From contig CAYQCE010000036.1 of the NCBI GenBank assembly GCA_964415885.1, positions 1 to 34,985 of the forward strand: a stretch of 34,985 nt of DNA, read 5' to 3'. The translations under genes and the position numbers were made by a program. This document shows positions 22,533 to 30,263 of this stretch, piece after piece. This stretch comes from CAYQCE01 sp964415885. Lineage in GTDB: Bacteria; Zixibacteria; MSB-5A5; JAABVY01; JAHJOQ01. The notes beneath the pieces were generated by a model, which was given only the letters and a program-made list of their open reading frames with translations, searched no databases and was not told where the DNA came from. Every line of letters begins with the position of its first letter. Within the stretch, counting starts at the first letter, position 1.

Positions 22533-23312
22533 TTAGAGCCCGAGTTCTTTGATCTCAAATTCGAACTTGGATGGTTTCAGTCGAATCAGCCACCCATCCC
22601 CGTATGGGTCCTCGAGAGCCGTGGCGGGGTCATCGATCACCTTCTGGTTAACATCGACTACATTCCCTGACAGAGGCGATAGCACGTTGTGTGAACGCAG
22701 ATCTGTTGAGAATATCTGAAGATATACGCTTCCCTGTCTGATCTCATCGCCGACCGACGGCAAATAGACCGTCTGAATCCTGCCTATCGTCTGGATGAAC
22801 GACCGCTCCACACCGAGAAGGACCATGCCGTCATCTTCGAGCATGAGCCAGGACCTGTCGCCGATGGTTCTGGGATCGCCGATTCTGGGGCTGCCGTTGT
22901 TCTTCGAACCCTCACCGGGCGCTGATCCGGCGCCCTTGGCTTTTACCACATCGACTGCGCGGTGAACGACTGCGAGCAACTCTTTCTTCGAGAACGGCTT
23001 GGCTATGTAGTCAAATGCGCCGAGTTGCGTGGCCTGGAGGGCGGTATTGATTGTGGCGTAACCAGTTATCATTACAACGGGCATTTTCGGGTGGTCATCC
23101 TTGACCAACTTCATCAGCTCCAGACCGTCGATTTCCGGCATCATCAAATCAGTCAAAACCATGTCGATGTCGTCACTCTTGATGAGATCGAGCCCCTCAT
23201 GCGCTGTCAGCACGCCGATGACCTCGTAAGGTTCCTTGCGCAAGTGCTTTGCGATAGAGTCGAGTACGATTTGTTCATCATCGACGACAAGTATCTTTAT
23301 CTCTTCTCCCAT
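22533..23312 (-). CDS. Response regulator with C-terminal GcvH-like (lipoyl-type) domain
   Basis: The 259 residues contain a receiver domain (about 5-122: DD 11-12, phosphoacceptor D55 in VLTDLMMPE, T83, K105 in AKPF), a glycine/serine-rich linker (about 125-150) and a domain similar to glycine-cleavage H protein (about 154-252): WLMLEDDGMVLLGVERSFI, YLPSVGDEIRQG, SPLSGNVVDVNQ and the highly characteristic DPYGDGWLIRLKPS. The position of the lipoylated lysine, seven residues before the SP of the hairpin, is leucine (L205 in STDLRSHNVLSP), so lipoylation is not expected. GGAG lies 7 nt before ATG 23312. The gene is 31 nt downstream of the Rossmann-PAS histidine kinase, its likely partner. Confidence 0.88.
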   Translation of the reverse strand: MGEEIKILVVDDEQIVLDSIAKHLRKEPYEVIGVLTAHEGLDLIKSDDIDMVLTDLMMPEIDGLELMKLVKDDHPKMPVVMITGYATINTALQATQLGAFDYIAKPFSKKELLAVVHRAVDVVKAKGAGSAPGEGSKNNGSPRIGDPRTIGDRSWLMLEDDGMVLLGVERSFIQTIGRIQTVYLPSVGDEIRQGSVYLQIFSTDLRSHNVLSPLSGNVVDVNQKVIDDPATALEDPYGDGWLIRLKPSKFEFEIKELGL

Positions 23313-23343
23313 ATCACGTCTCCGATGACTTGGTGTTTCCGAT

Positions 23344-25161
23344 TCATTTGTCGTTTGTCGGCACGGGCAATATCACCCTGAAGATGGAACCGCCATCCTC
23401 GGGCATGTCGACCTCGATTACTCCACCGTGCCGTTCGACTATTCCCCAGCTAACCGCGAGACCCAGCCCGCTCGTTCCCTTTGTCGAGAAGAACGGCTCG
23501 AACAGCTTGTCGATCAGATTCTCCGGAATGCCCGGGCCGCTGTCCTGTACCGAGATTACACATTTATGTCTCCGACGCTCAAACTCCGTACTGACTATGA
23601 TCCTGCCCATTCCCTGCATTGCATCCGCCGCATTGAGTGTCAGATTCAAGATCACTTGCTGAATCTGATGCGGATCGCACTTGACCTTCGGGATATCCTC
23701 GGCGATCTCACGTTCTATTGTAACATTGCGGAATTGCGGAAGCTTCTCGATCAACTTGAGCGCCTGTTCAACAACCAGATTCGGGTCGGCTGTTTCGAAT
23801 TTGGGATCTTCCTGACGCGCGAAATCGAGGAGATTTCGAACGATATCCCGGCATCGCAGCGCCTCACGAATGATGACTTGAAGGTCCTCCTGGTGCGGCG
23901 AGGATTTGTCGAGTTCGTCGGTTAAGTCCTCGGCATAGGCCAGAACGCCGGTTAGTGGGTTGTTTATCTCATGCGCAACCCCGGCCGCCAGTTTGCCAAC
24001 CGCCGCGAGTTTCTCGGCCTGGACGAGCTGATCGCGGAGTTCTTTTTCCGACGTAACATCCCGGGCAATTGTACAGACGCCGACTGTTTCTCCCTTATAG
24101 TCCGTCAGCGGAAACCGGGTGGTCTGGAAAAAATGGTCGCGACCGTCGAGCTGGTAGACCTCGTCATAGATATGATGGCTGTTCGTCTGTATAACCTCGT
24201 CGTCATGCTTCTGGATGATCCTTGCGAGCGGTTTGGAGAGTATTTCATCGGGCGTCTTACCGATAAACTGCTCGACTTCCATACTGAAGGCTCGCGCGCA
24301 GGCCGGGTTGACCGCAATGTAGCGCCCTTCGAGGTCCTTGATCGAAATCCAGTCGTGAGCCGAATCGATGAAGCTCCGGAAGCGCTGTTCGTGAGTTTCG
24401 ATCTCCTGGCGCAGCCTCACCCGTTCGGTGATCTTATGCCAGATAGCGAGAACTTCCTCGAGACGTCCGTCCGAACCGAAAACCGGCGTCCGGGTGACCT
24501 CCCAGTGGGTTTCGTTTGGAGGTTCGGTTCTCCAGATTACAGTTCGCGGCTGAGCGGAGTCGTAAACCTGGTTCAGAATCGGCGCGGTTTCCGCGCACTG
24601 TTTTGCGAACTGGGTACCCTCGAACAACTCGCTGCAGGTCTTCCCGATAGCATCCTTCGGCGTGATATCGAAAAACCGTGCGAAACTGGCGTTGACCTTG
24701 GTGATCTTTCTGTCGGTTCCAAGAACCACCACGAGGTCGGGCAGCGTATCGAAAAGATTCTGCAGGAACCTGCGTTCTTTCTCGACATCGCGCTCCAGCC
24801 GTGTCATCTCCTCGAGCTGGTTTCGCCTCTCCTCCTGGGCATTCACAAGGTCCCAGAAGATGTGCGCGAAAGTATGGTCAATCAGCTTCATCCCCTCGGG
24901 GAGCAAGCCGTATATCTCTCGGAGAACCTCATCCGATCCGGTCAGTTCTATTATCAGCTCCACTCCGGGATGACGGAGGGCGTTCATCATGTCTGTAGTG
25001 GTTTCGATTTTGTATTCGCGGGCGCGGCGCATTCCCGGAGCGTTCGGGTCGACGTCGGCAACCAGAAGGATATCGAGCTGCAGCTCCTTGAGAAATGCAC
25101 TCTTGGCGAGCTCTATGATTGCCTGGCAGCCACGGCCGCCTCCGATGATTGCAGTCTTCAT
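23344..25161 (-). CDS. Histidine kinase with N-terminal Rossmann-like domain and two PAS domains
   Basis: This soluble 605-residue kinase begins with a Rossmann-like nucleotide-binding segment (about 1-100): TAIIGGGRGCQAIIELA, then DILLVADVDPNAPGMRRA and VELIIELTGSDEVL, as in NAD(P)-dependent dehydrogenases. A coiled linker (about 105-132) leads to PAS 1 (about 133-250) and PAS 2 (about 258-372). The dimerisation helix has H397 in GVAHEINNPLTG, and the ATPase domain has N box NLTLNAADAM, G1 DSGPGIP, F box FFSTK and G2 GTSGLGLAV. The start ATG 25161 has AGGA about 11 nt upstream. A redox or dinucleotide signal sensed by the Rossmann part is inference. The gene sits between the kinase-fold gene and the REC-GcvH regulator. 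Confidence 0.9.
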   Translation of the reverse strand: MKTAIIGGGRGCQAIIELAKSAFLKELQLDILLVADVDPNAPGMRRAREYKIETTTDMMNALRHPGVELIIELTGSDEVLREIYGLLPEGMKLIDHTFAHIFWDLVNAQEERRNQLEEMTRLERDVEKERRFLQNLFDTLPDLVVVLGTDRKITKVNASFARFFDITPKDAIGKTCSELFEGTQFAKQCAETAPILNQVYDSAQPRTVIWRTEPPNETHWEVTRTPVFGSDGRLEEVLAIWHKITERVRLRQEIETHEQRFRSFIDSAHDWISIKDLEGRYIAVNPACARAFSMEVEQFIGKTPDEILSKPLARIIQKHDDEVIQTNSHHIYDEVYQLDGRDHFFQTTRFPLTDYKGETVGVCTIARDVTSEKELRDQLVQAEKLAAVGKLAAGVAHEINNPLTGVLAYAEDLTDELDKSSPHQEDLQVIIREALRCRDIVRNLLDFARQEDPKFETADPNLVVEQALKLIEKLPQFRNVTIEREIAEDIPKVKCDPHQIQQVILNLTLNAADAMQGMGRIIVSTEFERRRHKCVISVQDSGPGIPENLIDKLFEPFFSTKGTSGLGLAVSWGIVERHGGVIEVDMPEDGGSIFRVILPVPTNDK

Positions 25162-25213
25162 TTCATGGCCAATCCTGCTAACGGTCTATTTAACTGATCG
25201 GCAGATCATCACA

Positions 25214-26179
25214 TCACTTTCCAGCAAACTCGATTTCCAACATCTCACGGAAGTCATCAATCAGCTCTCTACACGAGGGGTAGAACTCGTCCGGCTGATA
25301 TGTAAAGTGTTTAAGTATCCGGCTCAACTTCGGTGGAATATACGGATAGAGCTTCTCCAGATTCATGATCCTGTATTCAAAAAATGCGGATGCGTCGGCA
25401 TTGGTCAGGCTCTCTTTCACTTCGTCGGCGATACGACTGCTGCGCATCACCTGTTGAAAGGAGGTTATCCCCTTCCCGACAGCATAATTGACAATGTTCC
25501 CGAGGCTCCAGACATCGTAATCAGATACGTGTTGATTCAGGTCGAAGTCAATCCATTTGTAGTCGCCGGTTTCTGCGTCGATGATTATATGGTCATTGCG
25601 AATGTCACCGTGGCAGGTGCCGTGCTGGTGCAGGAAATCTATCGCCTCGAAACAGACAACCAGGTTGCGCAGGAGCTGCGGAAGGTCTTCATGGAAATAT
25701 TGCTCATGCGGCTTGTCTATGGCGTGGATGTAGTTGAAGTGCGTGTCACCCTTTATGAAATCGATCACACGAACCTTGTTCTCACGATCGTCCATCACCA
25801 TATATCCCTGCATAAAGCGGTTGTCTCCCCGGGTGATATCGAGCACGTAGCTTTCCTTTTCCGGACTGCGGTAGCAGTGTATCTTGAAGACACCGACGTG
25901 GACGTGGAAATCTTCTTCGAACACGGTCTTGATTATCTTCTGTCCGCCGGTTTCGAGATCGACGGCGTTGAAAACCCACATCTTCGGCTGATCGGCAATG
26001 CCGAACCGCGTCTCGTGCTGATTGCCCTTTACAACGAAGTCTTTACCGCCGAGACGAATAATATCTCCGCGCAGGATATCCATCCAGTCCGATGTGTCAG
26101 CCAAAATGCGATAATTTTCGTGTCGTGCCCATCCGGTCAGGTCCAGGACCCGCCTGGAGATTCTCTCGCGCTCCGTCAT
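25214..26179 (-). CDS. Atypical protein-kinase-fold protein
   Basis: The 321-residue protein has a probable N lobe with a lysine in GGQKIIKTVF (K84), a hinge region near YMVMDD, a catalytic loop HGDIRNDHIIID (H190, D192) and an IDFDL motif (D211) in place of DFG, then SDYDVWSLGNIV like the F-helix of kinases. In canonical kinases the residue five after the catalytic aspartate is asparagine. Here it is histidine (H197). It may be an active kinase, a sugar or small-molecule kinase of the same fold, or a pseudokinase. No membrane segment is seen. It is the first gene of a unit with the histidine kinase (52 nt downstream) and REC-GcvH. The ribosome site is weak. Confidence 0.75.
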   Translation of the reverse strand: MTERERISRRVLDLTGWARHENYRILADTSDWMDILRGDIIRLGGKDFVVKGNQHETRFGIADQPKMWVFNAVDLETGGQKIIKTVFEEDFHVHVGVFKIHCYRSPEKESYVLDITRGDNRFMQGYMVMDDRENKVRVIDFIKGDTHFNYIHAIDKPHEQYFHEDLPQLLRNLVVCFEAIDFLHQHGTCHGDIRNDHIIIDAETGDYKWIDFDLNQHVSDYDVWSLGNIVNYAVGKGITSFQQVMRSSRIADEVKESLTNADASAFFEYRIMNLEKLYPYIPPKLSRILKHFTYQPDEFYPSCRELIDDFREMLEIEFAGK

Positions 26180-26250
26180 CTCAATGCTGTCTTTCAGGCA
26201 ATTCTGCCGGGAACGGTCGGTGTTTGCTGTCTTGCTTCAGTTGAAAAGCT

Positions 26251-26279
26251 ATTGAAGGCGGGCGTTGTTTGCAAGTCAA
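26251..26279 (-). promoter_or_regulatory. Promoter candidate of the kinase / Rossmann-HK / REC-GcvH unit
   Basis: On the minus strand TTGACT (26279-26274), a 17 nt spacer and TTCAAT (26256-26251) lie about 70 nt upstream of ATG 26179, in the only gap of about 100 bp in this part. Confidence 0.45.
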
Positions 26280-26281
26280 AT

Positions 26282-27151
26282 CTATGCGGTTTTGAGAAGG
26301 TCTATCAGGAAGTCGCTGCCGGTACCGATGATTGCGAGCAGTGCACCGAGCAGCATTATACCAACGAGCAGAACCTTGATCAGGTCCTGCCCTTTCAAAC
26401 TCCCGAGCATCAGCGGTTCTTTCGAGAGGTATGCCGATGCCGCATAAAGCTCTTCGCCCATGATTGTGTAGTCGCACGCCGCGATGAAGAACGGCAACTG
26501 CTCGGGATTCGCAGTGCCGGCGATCTGTATTGCGCCCGTCGCGTTACCGGTTTCCGCAAGAAGGAGCGACTCGGCAAAAAACGAACCCATGAATATGTTC
26601 GCTGCGGGTTTCTCGCGGGTCATGATACCGTTCACCGCCGCCGCGTACGCGAACTGCTCGCCCGCGATATAGCGCACCGAGTCCTCGTCGTACGAGTCGG
26701 AACGACCGGCGTTGATATACGCCTGCCGCACAACCTCCTGACCGGCCGCAAATGCGAGCGGATAGAGAATCGGTACGAGCAGCGGAGTATCGTAGGTTGC
26801 CGTGATTTTGGCTACCCGGCTGAGTATAGAAAGCCCCGCGATAGTCTGGATGTCGTCGAGGTCCTGAATTCCCGGTATGAATAGAACCGAGCGTCCCATC
26901 TCCGTTGCACGGCCGACAGCCTCGTCGACTGCCTCCAGCCCCGGGAGCTTGCGAATGTAGAGCGGCGCACCTCTGCGCGCGCGATAGATGTAGAAGAGCA
27001 CTACGACCGAAAACACGACCAAAAGCAGAAGCGCATTGGTCCGTCCGACGCGGAAGAAATCATCGGAGACAGAACTCTCCTGAGCAAACCCGGGGCTGCT
27101 CGACAAGAGAATCAGTAATGCTGGAAGCAGTGTGAACGCGAGAATTCGCAT
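26282..27151 (-). CDS. Membrane protein of unknown function (DUF6754-like)
   Basis: The 289 residues start with a signal-like segment (MRILAFTLLPALLILLSSSPGFAQ), followed by a membrane helix (NALLLLVVFSVVVLFYIYRARRG), a soluble region of about 190 residues and a C-terminal membrane helix (IKVLLVGIMLLGALLAIIGTGSDFLI). The soluble part contains LPGLEAVDEAVGRATEMGRSVLFIPGIQDLDDIQTIAGLSIL and GSFFAESLLLAETGNATGAIQIAGT. From memory this matches proteins annotated as DUF6754, but I cannot verify it. Function is unknown. The start overlaps the PGI/PMI stop by ATGA with AAGG 5 nt upstream, so it belongs to the cdaA-ptsI unit. Confidence 0.72.
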   Translation of the reverse strand: MRILAFTLLPALLILLSSSPGFAQESSVSDDFFRVGRTNALLLLVVFSVVVLFYIYRARRGAPLYIRKLPGLEAVDEAVGRATEMGRSVLFIPGIQDLDDIQTIAGLSILSRVAKITATYDTPLLVPILYPLAFAAGQEVVRQAYINAGRSDSYDEDSVRYIAGEQFAYAAAVNGIMTREKPAANIFMGSFFAESLLLAETGNATGAIQIAGTANPEQLPFFIAACDYTIMGEELYAASAYLSKEPLMLGSLKGQDLIKVLLVGIMLLGALLAIIGTGSDFLIDLLKTA

Positions 27152-28218
27152 CAGACCTTATCCAGTTCGCCCTTGAGATAGTCGATGACTCTGACCGGCG
27201 ACGGATCCGCGCCGTTGAGCATGGCGAGATACCAGCTCGTAAAATCCCCGTACTGGATGAGCGAGATCATCCGGGAAAGGAGGCTGTCGCCGTCGCTTGT
27301 CATGTCGAAGTGTTCGATATCGCGCTCCGCGAGCCACCGGTTCACGATGTCCATGCGGGCATCGACGCGCTTGTGGTTATTGTCATCACGGAGGGTTATG
27401 ACAATCAGCTTCTTCGCAAACGGCTCGTATATCTCCCAGCCGACCAGTTCGTTATGGTTGAACTCGGGATAGACATTGACGAATGCCAGTTGCTTGGAAT
27501 TCTCGCAAATCTGGCCCTTGAAACGTACGCCGACGGCATCGATGAAATCCGGTCCGGCATAGATTATCGGGATTCGACCGTGGACCCGACGAGCGAGTTT
27601 TACCGCGGCGTTGTCGCCTGATTCGAGCGAGTACGCGGTCGCTCGTTTTTTCGCATCCTCAATGGCTCCTGGGATTTCCCTATCGCAATCTTTGACAAAA
27701 CCGAATCGCGACATAGTCACAAGAAGAGGAATAAACGAGTAGGCGAGGGCCGCACGCGGCATCATTCCTTTCGGAATTGTAACTACCGGCCAGTTATTGT
27801 CTCCCGCCATCTCTTTGAGTTTGCCGCCGGTGGTTATGCAGATGACCCTTGCGCCCCGGTCGGCTGCGCTCGATATCGCGCTCAGAGTCTCCTCCGTGTT
27901 GCCGGAGTAGCTCGATCCGATAACGAGCGTATACTTGCCAACCCATGGCGGAACCTCGTAGTGGCGGCAGATAACCATCGGTATCTGGAGGTCCTTTCCG
28001 AGATAGGCGCGAACGAGGTCCCCACCGATTGCGGAGCCGCCCATACCGCAGACGACAATCTGCCGGATTTCGTCGATGGGCAAGCTCGGCAGTTTGGCCG
28101 AATCGGCAATCTGCTTGCCGTCCTTCATATGTTCCGGAAATGCTACGATATCTTCGTACATTCCATCCGGGTCGAGTTCCTTCTTCGTATCTATGAAGAA
28201 TTTCATGTCAGATTTCAT
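27151..28218 (-). CDS. Bifunctional phosphoglucose/phosphomannose isomerase
   Basis: The 355-residue SIS-domain protein matches the PGI/PMI family that interconverts fructose-6-phosphate with glucose-6- and mannose-6-phosphate. Motifs are QIVVCGMGGSAIGGDLVRAY at the first SIS domain, VIGSSYSGNTEETLSAI for sugar-phosphate binding, GPDFIDAVGVRFKGQICENSK and FNHNELVGWE with the family glutamate and histidine. ATG 28218 has GGAG 7 nt upstream. A second ATG four codons later is possible. It feeds phosphohexomutase substrates and sits 21 nt after ptsI. Confidence 0.91.
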   Translation of the reverse strand: MKSDMKFFIDTKKELDPDGMYEDIVAFPEHMKDGKQIADSAKLPSLPIDEIRQIVVCGMGGSAIGGDLVRAYLGKDLQIPMVICRHYEVPPWVGKYTLVIGSSYSGNTEETLSAISSAADRGARVICITTGGKLKEMAGDNNWPVVTIPKGMMPRAALAYSFIPLLVTMSRFGFVKDCDREIPGAIEDAKKRATAYSLESGDNAAVKLARRVHGRIPIIYAGPDFIDAVGVRFKGQICENSKQLAFVNVYPEFNHNELVGWEIYEPFAKKLIVITLRDDNNHKRVDARMDIVNRWLAERDIEHFDMTSDGDSLLSRMISLIQYGDFTSWYLAMLNGADPSPVRVIDYLKGELDKV

Positions 28219-28239
28219 TCTCAGTCTCCATCCGTGAGA

Positions 28240-29994
28240 TTATGAGTTAGCCTCGAAGTCCTCGTTGACAAGATTCTCAACTTCAACCGCACTCTGCATG
28301 GTCAGTATCTTCTCGGCGAATTCCTTCGCCGCCTCATACGTGAACGTCGGTATCAACGCCTTTACCGTGTGTATGGCATTCGGCGACATCGACAAGCTGT
28401 CTACTCCGAATCCCACGAGCATCTTGCACGCCCGCGGATCACCCGCGAGCTCACCGCATATGCTAACCGGGATATCGTTGTCGTGCCCGGCCTGTACTGT
28501 GTGCGAGATGAACCGCAGGACAGCGGGATGATACTCACGGTACCATTTCGCGACCTTGGTGTGATTCCTGTCGACAGCGAGCGTGTACTGCGTAAGGTCA
28601 TTCGTACCGATCGAGAAGAAGTCGGCTTCGAGAGCCAGACGGTGCGCCATTATCGCGGCGGAAGGTATCTCAATCATAATCCCGACCTGCACACCATCGT
28701 CATATTCAATCTTGCGCCTTCTCAGATCTTTCTTAACACTCGTGATTATTCTCTTCGCGCGCACGATTTGCTCCACACTCGAGATCATCGGCAGCATTAT
28801 CCGGATGTTGCCGTATGCCGACGCGCGCAGCATTGCACGGAGCTGCGAGCGAAATATCCTTGGGACATCGAGCGAGAACCGTATCGCGCGCCATCCGAGG
28901 GCAGGGTTCGGTTCACCGTTGTTCTTGAAATGCTGTGTAAATTTGTCGCCGCCGAGATCGAAAGTTCTAAGCGTGACCGGGTTTGGATTAAACTCCTCTG
29001 CAATCTTCCGATAGGTCTCGAATTGCTCCTCTTCTTCCGGAAAGTCGCCACGGTTCAGGTAGAGAAATTCCGTGCGATACAGCCCGACTCCTATGTTTTC
29101 GTCGGAAAGCGCGTGGTCATAGTCGCTCGGCACCTCCAAGTTCGCAGTGACGCCAACCTCGCGGCCGTCCCTGGTTTCGGATGGGATGTCGGAGAGCTTG
29201 GCGAGCCTCTGGCGGGCTTGTCTGCGGGAGGTTTCCACACGTTTCTTGAACGAGTTCCACTCTTTTTTCGACGGCGATATGACAACTTCTCCGAGCGCGC
29301 CGTTGAGCAGAACCTGCTGACTCGGATTGATAGTCTTTAGCGCATTCTTGACACCGATCACTGCCGGAAGGCCCAGCGCTCTCGCGAAGAGCGCCATGTG
29401 TGATGTCGGCCCGCCGGTCTCCGCCACGAATCCAGTGACATTCGAGTCTTTCATATTCATTATCTCGTCGGGCGAGAAAAAGGGTGCGAATGCGATGACC
29501 GGCGATTTCGGCATCCTCTGACCTATACTGTCGATACCAGAGAGGTTGTGCAGGAGCCTGGCCGTGACGGCATTGATGTCGGAGATCATCTCGCGCATGT
29601 ACTTATCCTTCGAACGTGCGAGTGACCGAACTGTCTTGTTAATCTCCTGCTGGAACACCCATTCTACATTGCGCGGACGCGCCACCAGCGACTGCCTGAC
29701 CTTGTCGAGGAAGTCCTTGTCCTCGAGGATCATCATCTGCGCATCAAAAATACGCGACAGCTCGTTTCCTACGGAGTTGGATGCCTCGACACGCAGAGCT
29801 TCGAGCTCCTGCTTGCTGCGCGAGATTGCGTTGTCCAGCCGTTTCAGTTCGTTCTGAACGCCGCTCGCATGGATTGTCTCCATGCGGACTTTGCCGAGTT
29901 TTTCGTAGTGAATGAACGCGTAGCCGTAGGCAAGGCCGGGTGACCCTGCGAGGCCGTTCAGTACGGCTGTGCCGATATCATCCGTCAATGTCAT
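28240..29994 (-). CDS. ptsI: Phosphoenolpyruvate-protein phosphotransferase (Enzyme I)
   Basis: Enzyme I autophosphorylates with PEP and passes phosphate to HPr. The 584 residues include the HPr-binding helices (about 40-150), the phosphohistidine domain with H199 in ETGGPTSHMALFAR, and the PEP-binding barrel with GVGLYRTEFLYLNRGDFP, TFDLGGDK, RAIRFSLD, LPMISSVEQ, GIMIEIPSA, FSIGTNDLTQYTLAVDR and SICGELAGD with the conserved cysteine. The start ATG 29994 overlaps the HPr stop by ATGA. No Enzyme II gene appears in the window, so the pair may phosphorylate a distant permease or serve regulation. All catalytic residues look intact. Confidence 0.96.
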   Translation of the reverse strand: MTLTDDIGTAVLNGLAGSPGLAYGYAFIHYEKLGKVRMETIHASGVQNELKRLDNAISRSKQELEALRVEASNSVGNELSRIFDAQMMILEDKDFLDKVRQSLVARPRNVEWVFQQEINKTVRSLARSKDKYMREMISDINAVTARLLHNLSGIDSIGQRMPKSPVIAFAPFFSPDEIMNMKDSNVTGFVAETGGPTSHMALFARALGLPAVIGVKNALKTINPSQQVLLNGALGEVVISPSKKEWNSFKKRVETSRRQARQRLAKLSDIPSETRDGREVGVTANLEVPSDYDHALSDENIGVGLYRTEFLYLNRGDFPEEEEQFETYRKIAEEFNPNPVTLRTFDLGGDKFTQHFKNNGEPNPALGWRAIRFSLDVPRIFRSQLRAMLRASAYGNIRIMLPMISSVEQIVRAKRIITSVKKDLRRRKIEYDDGVQVGIMIEIPSAAIMAHRLALEADFFSIGTNDLTQYTLAVDRNHTKVAKWYREYHPAVLRFISHTVQAGHDNDIPVSICGELAGDPRACKMLVGFGVDSLSMSPNAIHTVKALIPTFTYEAAKEFAEKILTMQSAVEVENLVNEDFEANS

Positions 29995-30257
29995 TCTTCT
30001 CCGAAATGGGACCTGATGATCTGTTCAATAGCATCCATGGCCTCTTTTTCGTCGGGACCTTCGGTCTTGAATGTCAGCACACTGCCCATCTCAGCAGCCA
30101 GCATCATCACGCCCATGATGCTCTTGCCGTTGACCGTAAGCTCATCGCGCGTGATATAGACCTCGGACTTGAATTTCGAGGCAGTCTTGACAAGCTGCGC
30201 CGATGGCCTGGCGTGCAGCCCAAGTTTGTTTGTTATCGTGATGTCCCGCTCAACCAA
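29991..30257 (-). CDS. ptsH: HPr phosphocarrier protein
   Basis: The 88 residues have the active histidine H15 in NKLGLHARPSAQLV and the regulatory serine S46 in VNGKSIMGVMML, which keeps open control by HPr kinase. The start must be TTG 30257: the frame is closed by a stop at 30261-30263 and no other start codon fits. AAGG lies very close upstream and GGA about 10 nt upstream. The gene follows dprA by 6 nt and overlaps ptsI by 4 nt. Confidence 0.94.
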   Translation of the reverse strand: MVERDITITNKLGLHARPSAQLVKTASKFKSEVYITRDELTVNGKSIMGVMMLAAEMGSVLTFKTEGPDEKEAMDAIEQIIRSHFGEE

Positions 30258-30263
30258 GCCTTA

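Noticed and set aside
23971..25197. A 408-codon plus-strand open frame
   Set aside because: It is antisense to the PAS histidine kinase, with no ribosome site or recognisable motif.
24989..26884. A 631-codon open frame on the plus strand
   Set aside because: It runs antisense to three well-supported genes (Rossmann histidine kinase, kinase-fold protein, membrane protein). It shows no domain pattern and results from the codon bias of the opposite strand.
28369..29340. A 323-codon plus-strand open frame
   Set aside because: It is antisense to ptsI, whose catalytic motifs are intact on the other strand.
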